Assembly (NCBI RefSeq): GCF_008831285.2
Contig: NW_022204507.1
Span: 4,360,174-4,424,173 of the forward strand
DNA length: 64,000 nt
Source of the DNA: Nymphaea colorata
Lineage: Eukaryota; Streptophyta; Magnoliopsida; Nymphaeales; Nymphaeaceae
Direction: 5' to 3'
Every line of letters begins with the position of its first letter. Positions within the stretch are counted from its first letter, which is position 1. A program made the position numbers and the translations under genes. This document shows, piece after piece, positions 1 to 10,959 of the stretch. The notes beneath the pieces were generated by a model that saw only the letters and a program-made list of their open reading frames with translations, did no database searches and had not been told where the DNA came from.

Positions 1-235
1 TATGCATTGGATAAATATGCAAAAATTCAGACATATGAAATCATTAGTCTATTGGCCTACTTTGAGCAATATTTATTTCAAACATTAACTGCCAAAGTAC
101 ACGTGCCATATCGTCAAGAAAACTAAAGAAAACATTAACTGCTAGCCATTTATATATTTTTTAATTAAATTAGATAATAGTGAATCAAACTTACATTCTT
201 TAAAATCATGACCAAGTATATAACCTTAGAGTCTA

Positions 236-850
236 TCAAATCACGCCTGATCCATGTCCTTTAAATCATATAGGGCTTTCTTGAAGTTATGTAAGGAATG
301 TGGCTGCCTTGGGTCAACATGCCCAGTGGTTGCATCATGTAAACATCCCCTTTTAACTATACATGTAAAAAAAGCATGTTGGATACAACACAAGTGTATA
401 GGCTACAGTGGTTGCATCATGTAAACATCCCCTTTTAACTCTACATGTAAAAAAAGCATGATGGATACAACACAAGTGTATAGGCTCTCTTTTATTTAGG
501 GTAGTCACCAATTCTTTGTGAGATTGGTTAGTAACAAGATAAAACATCTCAAAGTACTTTATCCCCTCTTGCAAGTGACACCCTTAGTGACTAACCCAGC
601 TTCAAATCTAGTTATAGAGCTATCTATATTTCTCTTTATTTTGTAATTCCACTTGCACTCTAATGATGTTTGAGATACTCCCTGACGGTACAAGTAACCA
701 TCTTTTATTTTTGACAAGTACATCCATTTCTTGTTGCATAGCTTGTTGCTATTCAGCATGAAGATCTGACTGAAAAAAGTCTATTGGTTCATATGGGTCT
801 AAGATTAGCATGAGTTGATTCTCAATATCCTGGATTACAATTTGAAATAA
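236..850 (-). pseudogene. Ty1/copia reverse transcriptase remnant (copy A)
   Basis: Reverse-strand reading frames give successive RT landmarks. At 559-759 there is a segment ending in KIKRNIDSSITRFEAGLVTK, the family block whose usual form has a conserved W-x-Y-K-I-K and R-x-K-A-R-L-V-A-K. At about 240-300 there is KKALYDLK, the decayed form of the KKALYGLKQAP block. Stops and frame changes separate the pieces, so no protein can be made. The 3' part of RT with the YVDD region is missing here and present in copy B, so copy A has a deletion of about 1.35 kb near position 130-170. It lies head to head with the + strand copia remnant at 3510-5190. Confidence 0.75.
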
Positions 851-859
851 ACGAGGGTT

Positions 860-3500
860 TAGTATACTATTGATTCATTGTGTGATCATATGGTATATAC
901 AACTAGACTCAATAGTAGGAGATAATGAAGAGGGAGAATTTAGGTTTTCTATAAATTAATGCCCACCTTAGTTGGAGAGTCAAGGCTAGGACTTTGGGTT
1001 ATATGAACTAGATAGTTTGGTAGAATGTGGCTATCGTTTTGAGAAGAACTGTGACTATCAACTTGACAAGGAGACAATATAGGATCAGATTGCTTGGTTT
1101 TACTTGTGGTTATCAAGGATGACAAATAGGAAAAAGTTTTATAGATTATGGTGGTTGGATGTCATTGGTTGGGATGTACATTTCTCTTGTTCAGGAATAT
1201 GTTTGATCACATACCTCCTTCACATTGACCGGATGCTTGTATTAAACCCCTTGGACTTTTCAATCTTCCTTGTCATTGGGTGTTTTGCTACATCAGTAAT
1301 ATTACTTTTTATCTTCAAGTAACAAATAAGGCTTTCCATGAGGCTTTCTAGGATGAATTCAGCAATTTTTTAATGTTTGTTTGACAAATGGCCAAGCAAA
1401 TGCTGGGAAAAAAAATGAACATTTTACGTTACATGACAATGCAATTACTCTTAGAATCTCAATATCATCAATCTCTCTAGCAAAGGGGAACCAAACCATT
1501 GTCTCAGTTATCTTGTGATATTTCAAATCATTAAAGCCCTCCCCTCTAAAGTAAAGTATAAAAAAGTGTCCGGCGATAGAGGTGTCCCAACATCCCAATC
1601 CTATGAATCCGACATATTTTGATGCCCTTTATCTCCACCATTTCCCTTACCACATGAAAATGTATAAGCCCTATACCAACATGCAAGATGGAGAGGAAGA
1701 TGGCAATCATTTTTCATGGGGTGAAGTCTGGATGTAGAGGCATTTTGATTGTAGAAATTCGTGAATGTGGCAGAAAAATGAGACTGATTTTGTTGATTGA
1801 AATATATTGTTTCTTTACATAGAAACAAATGCAGGGTTATTCGTGATCATGAAGTGCGAAAAAGGTACAACATGCAATAGCCTATCCTATAATGGCGGTA
1901 AACCATCTTTTCCTTTCCCTTTGTTACCCTTCATGATTATCTTTTCAGCATCATGTTTTCTCCTATTGGAATTAGCCACTATGGTTGCAATGAGGCTGGA
2001 TTGAGGGAAAAAAATTTGCAAGGTGTATTATTGCCAAAAAGTCATGATAGCACATGCATAATATTAGTTACATTAATGGTGGTGACTAAAGGGTGCTACT
2101 GTAGAGTTCTAGTGAAAAGTTGAGTGGTGATATGTGGAAAATAAAATGTTATGGTATGATTTGTCTACTGCCCAAGGTAGATGGTGATTTATAATTTTTG
2201 TTTATTCCTTGACTAGCATTATGGGTATACTTCTATAGATGGTTTTCTACTTGAGTTCTTTCATGTTTCACAAAAATAGCTTTGGTCGCCATTCCCAAAC
2301 ATGCAAACTGATATAGTAGAAATGGCTATGGAACCATGCATAAATTCAAATTCAATTTGGATCTTGTATAATATGTAAAGCCTAGATTGCCTACACTAAT
2401 TTCCCAAATACCATCTTCTTCCGACATCACTCGCATGCTTTAAATAAATACTTTATTTACCAAGAGAAGTTCAAGGAATTGTTAGGGTTGCACATCCCAT
2501 TTCCATCATGCAGAGTATTCATGTAAGCTAATTGACCATCTGATGTAGCATGTAAGCGAATGACTACTAATTACCTACAATGCATCATCTTAATTTCAAT
2601 TTCTCTAACATGCACATTAAAGTAACAACTTCCGTTTCTCTATGAAAGTTAGGAAATTTTTTGGACCCTAATGAAAAGGTGTGGGTACAAAAGGAGGCTC
2701 TATTCTACATGGCAATTTACAAGAAATTTCCAAAATATAGAAAGTCTATATAGGTTATCAGGTTGTAAATAATAAGTGTTTGATCTACTTTATTTAAAAC
2801 ATCCAATTGTGTAAAACATGACAAACAAGCATGAAAACATTCAACCATTACCATAATATGGAATCCCTAGGAACATGTTGACCTTGTTTTTATGTAGATT
2901 AAAAGACCTGGGCATGTTGTGTCTTAGTTGTATGTTGGTAGCCAACGAGGTGGACATGGAAGTTTCAAGTAGGCATAAGAATAGGAGAACTTTAGGTGTG
3001 CATGTCCTAGAAAACAAGGTTCATGCTTTTCCTGGATTGTTTATTAGTAGAGCTTCAAAATCACATAGTGGGATGTCTGGTAGTTTTTATTTCTTTTCTC
3101 TTTTTAAAATAAGTATTACGTACACAAAAAAGTAAGCAAAAAAAAAGACGAGTTTTGCCTTCACCCTACTACTTATTATCATTTCTTTGGTTTCATTTTT
3201 GTGTGAGGTTTGTAAAACCAACCTTCAAATTGTGATAATATTGCCAAGTTACATGGGCATTACAAGTCATTATGGAGGGTTGCTAAAGCAAGGAGCTCCT
3301 CCAATTTCAGGAACCATCAAGAAAAAGAAATTGTGAAAGGGTATAAACTGGGATGGGAAAAAGTTATAATGCTCTCAACTTGCCCTATCATTAGTGCCTC
3401 TTTTTAACTGTAACAATATAAATTTTGGTGTATTAAAAAGAAGGGTTCTGAAGATACCGAACAAACAATTGCAGCAAACAAGTCAACCAAAAAAATACTG
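860..3500. other. Decayed repeat DNA without a recognised gene
   Basis: Between the two head-to-head copia remnants. The longest open stretches (reverse strand 1359-1598 and 1601-1828; forward 2875-3135) resemble no family I recognise. The 1601-1828 frame has a diverged counterpart in copy B (31515-31811). It is probably the upstream part of the reverse-strand copia, too decayed to assign. Positions 2566-3100 are private to copy A. Confidence 0.5.
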
Positions 3501-3509
3501 GCGCTAAAA

Positions 3510-5190
3510 AAGGATGCGAAGGCATTTTTGGTATTATAGTAGGTTGTGTCTGATGTGATTTTTCCAAATATTGTTAGTGCTACAAAGTCCAAAGAACCTC
3601 TGTTACTTTTGAAACTTTATTAGGATGATAATATTAATCACAGTTAAAATTCAAACTTTATGAAGAGAGTCTAGAAGTTTGACAAGAAAATGGTGAGTTC
3701 AAAACTTTTTAGTCTAGGCCATTTATTATTACGAAACAAACAAAGACTTTTGGTGAGGTTATAAATGAGCAAAAAGGTAGTTGAAAAAGTCTTGAGAAGT
3801 CTCCCCCTAAATCTGAACATGTTCATATTGCAATAGAAGAATCCAAGGATATCTCTATGTACTTTATTGGTGAATTAACAGGGTCTCTTCTAGCTCATGA
3901 GCAACATATAAATAGGTCAACAGCAAAAGTCTTTCAAGCTATATTAGATATTCCAAAAAAAAACAAATGGATACAGTGATCAAAAGAACAAAGGAAAAAG
4001 TCAAGGACAAGGAGCCTTTAGAGGAACCACTCAAGAGCATGGTAGAGGAATGGGAATATATTGTGGTGCTTTTCAAAAGTGTTATGACATAGCAGGAAAG
4101 GTAGTTGAAATCAATATTTTAGAGGAAAGTAGTTTCATGTTTGCAAGAAGTTTGTCATATATTGAAGCCAAATGTTTTGAAAAGACAAAGTAATAAGCTA
4201 GTTTTGTTGAACAAAATGAAATTTTTTTGTCCTACGTACTTCTATGAGTTTAAAAGTTGAAAGTGTAAAATATATATAGTTTGTAGATAGTGGTTATAGT
4301 AACCATATGACATGTGGTATTCAAAAATATTCATGAGACTGTAAAGCTTGATATGTGGCTTGGAGACAATGAAAAAGTGAGTGTAAATTGCAAATTGAAT
4401 GGTTAATATCATGATTTGTACTATGTTCTAGGATCCAAAAAGCCTACACTATTTTATTTGAAAATGATGCTTGTGAAATTGAAAATGGAAGTGGTATTAT
4501 TAAAATTAAAAAATTGCTTTTAAAATAATCTAGATAGGTGATTGTGCTTTTATTGCAAAGGTTAATCTTAATTGTAAGCTATGACATGAGGTATAAATGA
4601 ATCTTTATTGGCTGTGGTATTGAGCCTACCTAAAGGTTATCATCTTGATAATCCTACTACTAAAAAACTACTTATAAGATGAGATGCTATTTTAATGAAA
4701 AATCTTGTTATAAATGGGTAAAAGATGAAACTGTGATACTACAAATTGACCAAGTGGAAATACAACTAAACCATCCTAATGAAGCAGCATCATCAAAAAA
4801 ATCAAATGGGGGAGATGAACATTCAAATTAAAGAAACCACTATTGAAGACATAGACACTTGGTGACAACACTCATCCAAGAAAGGCATGTTAAGTGTGTT
4901 TTTGCTTTTGCTATTATAGAACTATTAACTTATGATGAAGCATGTGTAGACAAAAATTGGATAAATGCAGTGGAAAAGAGATGCATGTTACTGAAAATAA
5001 ATGACACATGGGAGCTTTCCAATTTGCCACTAATGGTTCTGTAGGTTTTATACATGACGCTAAAGAAAATGTGAAAAAATGTGAAGAAAAGATCGATAGC
5101 TGGATGTTTTGTATAAAAATATGACATTAATTTCATTGGAGCTTTTTTATTTGTTGAAAGATTTGAGACAAGATGGTTTCTTCAGTTGCA
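3510..5190 (+). pseudogene. Ty1/copia gag-protease-RT remnant (copy A)
   Basis: Forward-strand frames give, in order: a gag segment with a V-S-D-V-I-F block near 3545-3570; the gag block KVVEKVLRSLP at about 3775-3805 with the following AIEESKD motif; a protease signature DSGYSNHMTC near 4285-4315; and the start of RT (4859-5044), where the EACVDKNWINAVEK and NDTWELSNLP blocks match the copia RT entry region. Stops and frameshifts interrupt all of them. The element stops abruptly at about 5190. Copy B continues through RT and RNase H to a polypurine tract, so the copy A version has lost its 3' half. Confidence 0.75.
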
Positions 5191-5650
5191 AAGTTCGACT
5201 TTTAAAAACCATGGGATATCAGATATTTAATCTTTCAAATTTAACCTAAATTCTAATTTGATCAGATATTTATTTAAATATGAATCTATATCTAAATTTA
5301 ATCGGATGTCATTTCTTAAATCCAGATCCAATTTGATTTCTTAATCAAATGTTAAAATTTAGTTTCATATTCTTTTTTTTTTTTTTGGAGTAGTTCAATT
5401 GGACCACAGATCGAAATTGGATTTTATGACATCCTTGCCAGAAGTAAACGTCCAAATATACTCTTTGAAAGAGGTTCTTCCTGAAATTTAATTTACTTTC
5501 TATTTCTGGTATACATGCAAATATAAATTTTTGAAATGTACAATAAGCAAGCATGTGTTTGGCATCCCTTATCATGAGCTTGAGCATCGAAACTCTTTCA
5601 TTTGAATATCTAGTCGATTTTCCACTTGATTCAACTTTGTCTTTCTCCTC

Positions 5651-5684
5651 CCTCTCTCTCTCTCTCTCTCTCCCCTCTCTCTCT
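5651..5684. repeat. (CT)n microsatellite
   Basis: Interrupted run of CT dinucleotides just left of the hairpin-forming segment. The equivalent place in copy B (about 42800-42840) also has a CT run. Confidence 0.9.
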
Positions 5685-5690
5685 GTCTAC

Positions 5691-5725
5691 CGCCATGGCA
5701 TGCAAGCAAACACATGGCCCTGGTT

Positions 5726-5772
<47 letters not shown>

Positions 5773-5832
5773 TGGTGGAATAAGATTCACAAAATGTAGA
5801 GAGAGAACCAGATTGCTTGCATGCCATGGTGG
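5691..5832. repeat. Inverted repeat with (AT)19 loop
   Basis: Left arm 5691-5729 and right arm 5802-5832 are reverse complements: CCATGGCATGCAAGCAA pairs with TTGCTTGCATGCCATGG, and CTGGTTCTCT with AGAGAACCAG. A 10-nt bulge sits in the left arm. The loop carries (AT)19 at 5731-5768. The right-arm sequence is kept in diverged form in copy B near 42975-43020, but the left arm is not. Confidence 0.8.
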
Positions 5833-6385
5833 ATGGTTTGTGAAAATCATGACTGAAAGCCAAATTGACGTTGAGCCACGATTGGTAGCATGTGAAAACT
5901 CACGACGACCATGGAAATCCACAATGATGATGGAAGAAATTGGAGATGAAGATCAGAGACAATATTACACAACAATTAATCACTTTGAAAATCAGCTCGC
6001 ACATTTTGGGAGCTTAATATTTTGGTGTTTCGTGCATAAAAATTACGCATCATAACCACTAGTCAATATATGCATGCATTTTTGTTCGGACAAAAGTCTG
6101 TTGCCCAGTTAATAGTGTGAGATGGCAAAGCTCTACCTATTATCATTTTTTACCACCTCATTCTTGTTGACATCAAAGAACACCCAATTGTTACGTGTTA
6201 TGGGCAGTGAGTTCACTTTGTAAAAGGGTAACTGCTTACATGTCAAAGTTTTTAATCTTACATGAAGATAGTTACAAATTGAGCTTGTTTACCTATACAA
6301 GCCCGCATTCCTTGTTTGGGATTCTGAAAGACAAGATCTGACCTGTCGGCATGAGGTCTGATCATTTCCAGGACTTTTATCATTG
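5833..6385. other. Non-coding duplicated DNA
   Basis: Aligns with copy B 43020-43560. Short open frames in both copies have no recognised similarity and their reading is not conserved. Confidence 0.5.
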
Positions 6386-7318
6386 TCAAAGAAAACACGT
6401 TTTATTTGAAATAAAAATGCGTATAAAACTTGAAAAAAAGTCAGCCGTATAAAATGTGAAAAAACATGTTTTTTTAAGCCAAAAATAAAAAAATGCAAAA
6501 AATACACGTGTAATAAGCTTTTTCATATTTTTATTAATTTTTATTTTTTAATAATTTTTAGGATTTATTAAATGTTTTAAAATTTTTAAAATATTAGTTG
6601 AGATTTTCTCGAGATATACAACTTTGCCATATTATACTAGAAAAATTCCTCACCGTATAGTTCCTTGTGCTTCCATCGTCCCGTACACATTTTTTGTAAC
6701 AATGAATGGAACTTAGGCAGCAGGATAAGATCCAAGTCTGACACCTCTTCGACGGTCATCTCATCCACTTCTCACACCAGCTATATTCCACAGCAAAGTA
6801 AGACCTTCGCCAGGCACACACCCGACCACTTGTCATACCTAAAAATAAGACGGCCTCTTGCTATTTTCCATTGTATATCACTCTCAATTTTCCTCCAACC
6901 TTTGGCAACTCCTTGGAAGAACTAGGGTTCCTTGTTGTGCACCCTTATAATCCATAGATTTTTCCACCTAATATATTTCCCTTCCCATAAATTTAGCCCA
7001 CCATTTCTTCCTATAACAGATTTGCAAGCCCAAATCTGCAATCCTAGCCAAGTTGATCTCTGAGATATTATTGAGCTTTATACCTCCCTCTTTGATAGGC
7101 GTGCAAACTCTCTCCCAGACCACATAATGCATCTTTTGCCTTTGATTCAAGTCACCCCACAAAAAAGATGCCATCAAGTTAACTTGATGGTCAATGTTGG
7201 TGTTCCTGCTTGCAGAGCTTTGCACTAGTTACCAATAATAGTCATTGTGGAGGCATTGCTAGGATTGCAGCGGCTTGGGATCCTAGCCGTGTTACTGGTC
7301 AAGTTCTGGTAGGGCATG
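6386..7318. mobile_element. Copy A-specific block with LINE fragment
   Basis: Absent from copy B, where the two flanks meet at about 43560-43567. The left part (6400-6600) is very AT-rich, with homopolymer runs. The right part contains the LINE coding fragment at 6968-7225. Clean target-site duplications were not found, so the block may combine insertion and deletion. Confidence 0.6.
6968..7225 (-). pseudogene. LINE reverse transcriptase C-terminal fragment
   Basis: The reverse-strand frame of 85 codons contains ASFLWGDLNQRQKMHYVVW followed by VCTPIKEGGIKLNNI and a W-A-K-F near the end. This order (F-L-W-G, then H-x-V-x-W, then P-x-x-E-G-G-x-x-x-x-x-I) is typical of the region just after the RT domain in plant L1-type LINEs. 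Only this part is present, with no RT core or endonuclease nearby, so it is a truncated and inactive copy. Confidence 0.8.
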
Positions 7319-7899
7319 ACTATTGGGTAATTAGACCAAGAACTATACTAAAATTTCTCATTTCTTAAATCTAAATGTCATCCAAAACCTAAGAAAGCTA
7401 ACATACCTTAATTTTGAAATCACGCATATGTTGAAAGCTTAGTAGATATTAGAAATAGACTGATAAACAAGACGAAATTAATATGAAGTTTGTTCATATC
7501 CAAATTATTATAGATCATTACAAATCGTTGTCCTAAATTTGATATGATGCATGCAAAACTAGGCCATATAGACCTGGAGTTCGGTCTCTAATAGGGCTTG
7601 AGTGTAGGGCATGGTCCTAGCAAGGAAATCTGGATCTGAAACCAAATATTGAAATCAATATATGAGAGATCTATATAACTCTGGTTTCAAATTGAAATGA
7701 AAACTATCATATCATGATATTGAGATTAAGAGTTCGTGATTGAAAATTTAAGGTCAAAAATCCAATTGATCATGACCTCATATTAAAACTTTTAAAATCC
7801 AAATTTTGAGAGAATAGACTCAAATATGGTGATTACATGATTTAAAGTCTGGTACTTGGGCTTGATTCTGAGGGAATTGATCCAAGGTTTATGATGAAA

Positions 7900-8270
7900 T
7901 ACTCATTTTCTTATAAAATATATTCAAGTTCCAAGATCGAAAATGCAAGATCTAAAATCTTGGGTATGAAATCCGAAATCCATAATCAAATATCCATAGT
8001 CTGAGATTTACGATTCGAGACTCATATGTAAAATCGGATTTAAAATCAAAAGTCTGAAATTCAAGATCCAAAATCTAAGATCCAAAATGCAAGATCCATA
8101 ATATGATATGAAAACCATAATCTAAGATGTAAAATCCAATAATTGAGATCCAAATCCCATGTACTATAATTGGGTTTAATATCAAGGTTTAGACCAGTTA
8201 TAAGGTTGACGATTTGAATCCAATGCAATGAATTGAGATCTAAGATCCAAATAGGCTAAGGGTAGGTTGG
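7900..8270. repeat. Cryptic short-period repeat of AAATCC/GATCCAA words
   Basis: About 350 bases built from shuffled versions of words such as AAGATCCAAAATC, AAATCCATAATC and TGAAATTCAAGATCC, at irregular 10-14 base spacing. The matching region of copy B (44140-44470) has the same texture, so it predates the duplication. No open frame crosses it. Confidence 0.6.
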
Positions 8271-8732
8271 TCAAAAGTAGGTTTAAACCTACATAATGAT
8301 AGGTTTGATGTAGTAAACGTGCTTGATATTATTCAAATAATGTGATGTATGATATAAACTTCATTCATTTCACATGAATGGGTGTTTAAAGAAATTTGAC
8401 TAGACAAAAAGGATATGGAAATAGGTTCACAAGTAGGTGACTCTAAAATGGGTATGAGCTAGGTCTTTGTAGACTAGATGTCTAAATGACCTAAGGTTTT
8501 TGAAATCATTTAAATAAGTTAACTTTCTAAATATTTAAGAAAACTATGATTTTGAAATGGTTCTTGTTTGAGAACCAAATTGGATTCAAGTTTTCACAAA
8601 CTTGGGTTAATGCCAAAGAGTATACTAATAGGCTGACCCAATGTTCCATTAGTGCCCTAAACATATAGAAGTCGATTGCCATTATTGTGAGGAAAAATAG
8701 ATGATAGAACCGTGCTAACTTTATATGTAGGG

Positions 8733-9065
8733 ATGTCAACGGATCGGATATACCTTTTACCATATCTGATTTTTTGGATATCCACATATTCAAACTCGGA
8801 TTAGGATTCAAATTCGGATGAAAAAAAGTCTATACCATATCCAAATCCGACTTTAAAATCTAGATCTGAATCTGATCTAAATCTGATTTTTAAGTTATAC
8901 TTGAATCCGATCCGAATCTAAATTTTAAGTTAGATCTGAATCCAATCCGAATCCGATTTTTAAGTTATACTTGAATCCAATCCGAATCCAAATTTTAAGT
9001 TATATCCAAAACCGATTCAAATCCAACTTTTAAGTTTTATCCGAATGCATCCGAATCCAATTTAT
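8733..9065. repeat. Dispersed repeat rich in GAATCCGAT words
   Basis: Repeated short words of the type AATCCGAATCC and TTTTAAGTTATA occur about every 30-60 bases. Related sequence appears near 5210-5345, 20640-20940, 25280-25345, 42190-42540 and 51075-51240, so it is a dispersed family here. The copies at 20790, 25290 and 51100 share the stretch ATTCATCAGATTTAAATAAG. Confidence 0.6.
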
Positions 9066-9414
9066 GACTTTTAAGCCATATGTAAATTTTATGTGCCTGC
9101 AACTTTTTAGATAATTGTCTTTTAAACTTTTCAATTGCTATGGATCTTTGTTAGTTTATTTTTCTTTGCAGGTCAAAAAAATAAAGAACTGCTAGACTAT
9201 TTAGGTAGCTTTTTTATCACGCATGCTTCATATGCAGTTAGAAATTTAATTCATTTCTGCCATATAATCCACTCACCTTGTAATTTGTCTTTGTCTTGTT
9301 ACATTTCTCACAGTTTTCTATTAATGTTCATCTCTTAATTGTTTGAAAATGAAAAAAAACAGTCACTTACTTTGTGAAACTTCTAAATGCAGTAGATAAA
9401 TCGGATATAGATAT

Positions 9415-9418
<4 letters not shown>

Positions 9419-9486
<68 letters not shown>
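9419..9486. repeat. (AT)n microsatellite
   Basis: Uninterrupted AT run of about 68 bases, preceded by ATAGATATAGAT. Confidence 0.95.
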
Positions 9487-9488
<2 letters not shown>

Positions 9489-9835
9489 AATGTAATATCC
9501 TAAATATTGAATGTAAATATGTATATCAGTTTTCTAATTTTGAGGATTTTTTATAGATTATTATATATATATTATATATTTACATATAAAAACTGTCATA
9601 CCTTCGTACTCAATTTTTTTAAAAATTATTGTACTCGTTCTTGCTTTTCCATATCTATAAATTATAATTGAACCCATACCCATGTTACTTAAAAGAAAAG
9701 TATACTCAAAAGAAATGAAATTGGATGAATGGCAACCTTTAATATTAAAACCATTAATGCGTACAACATACAAAGATAATCATACCATATCAATTTAATT
9801 AATGGCAGAAACAAAGCTCAATTTGCAGAAGCTGC

Positions 9836-10632
9836 TCAGCTTTTTATCCAAAACGGAAGTCTGAAATCTCCTTCTCTGCCTTCAACTATTTGCGGAAGCT
9901 GCTCACGTATCGTTGCCTTCTCCACTTCCCCATCACTAACGTAACCTGACAGTGGAATGAAAATTTGTTGAGTTAGCATAAAAATAAATATGAGGAGTTA
10001 TGGTTGAACGCAAGCCTCTGTTTCAAATGAGCTGCACAAGGATGATACCCATGTCTGTGGAGCTGCTTGACGTCAACTGTTCTAAGAGATCCAACTAAGA
10101 ACTAAGAACGTGTCGAAGACCCTTTTCAAACAAAGGGAATAGCTGTGTGAGTACCATGACAACATAATCTAATGTATTCAGCAATTGGATGCTTGAATGA
10201 TTCCTAAGTGGGAGAAGTTACAGAACGTGATCAGAAGTTCCAATTTGAAATCAGAAGCATCAATCGAAAAATTTCTAATTGCTCAGAAAACAGAAAATCC
10301 TACATTTCAACAACAAAAGCCAGAAACTACCGAAGAGATTCAAAGAAAAATACAGCTGAATGAATTAGTCGTCTGCTTGTCTAATTACCCACTGAAAACA
10401 AAATTCCTGTCAACTAGATGCATGATATGTTCCTAAATTGAACCAAAAGCGAGTCCACCTTTCCATCACAGAAAACAGAGACCGCAAAACAAATTCTTTG
10501 AATAGAGCATACCACTAGCAACAACATGATGTAGACACCAACAAATCTGCTTTGCTTTGATGAGAAAATCGAGACCGTGGGTAGCTTACCTTCTGTGGCA
10601 TACTCTTCTAAGGCACCAGTATACCAAGCCGC
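9836..10632 (-). pseudogene. Two-exon 3'-end fragment of an unrecognised nuclear gene
   Basis: On the reverse strand, a last exon (9945 down to the stop at 9836-9838, 110 nt) starts after a canonical CAG acceptor and ends in REGDFRLPFWIKS plus stop. An upstream exon (10632 down to 10590, 43 nt) encodes AAWYTGALEEYATE and ends in a GTAAGC donor. The phases fit exactly: one base before the intron and two after make a glycine codon. The 644-bp intron spans 9946-10589. Left of the upstream exon is a long pyrimidine tract, but the expected acceptor reads CTG instead of CAG, which suggests a destroyed splice site. I do not recognise the protein family. Nothing further 5' could be found, so this is probably a gene relic or a captured fragment. 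The exon pair is well supported; the function is unknown. Confidence 0.6.
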
Positions 10633-10834
10633 CAGAAAAAGTGATGGGAAAAAAGAGAGAGAATATGAAGCTTCAGGCTTCAATGAACACAGAAAAACTT
10701 GGCGAAAGGAGAAAGTGAAAAAGAAAAGTATACACATAAAACCTCACCTCATCAGCTCGCTGAGCTCGTTCCCTCGCACACGGGGCTCTTGTCGAAGTTC
10801 TTCGTTGGAATCCCATCGAGCAAGTTCTTCTTCA

Positions 10835-10858
10835 CACGTGCAGGTTCTTCTTCACGTG
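10835..10858. promoter_or_regulatory. Two CACGTG G-boxes 18 bp apart
   Basis: CACGTG at 10835-10840 and 10853-10858, each preceded by TTCTTCTTCAC-type sequence, so they lie in a short tandem duplication. They sit upstream of the reverse-strand gene fragment. Perfect G-boxes are bZIP/bHLH sites in plants, but no functional promoter is shown here. Confidence 0.4.
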
Positions 10859-10959
10859 GTTCTTTTTTTGTTTTCTTTTCTTGTTGTTGAGTGGTCTAGG
10901 CAAGCAGAAACCACACATAAAGAGCCAATCATCTTTAATAACATCTGTTAACAGCCAAT

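Noticed and set aside
5572-5922. Reverse-strand frame of 116 codons
   Set aside because: It crosses (CT)n and (AT)n microsatellites, giving Arg-Glu and Tyr-Ile runs, and is not conserved in copy B.
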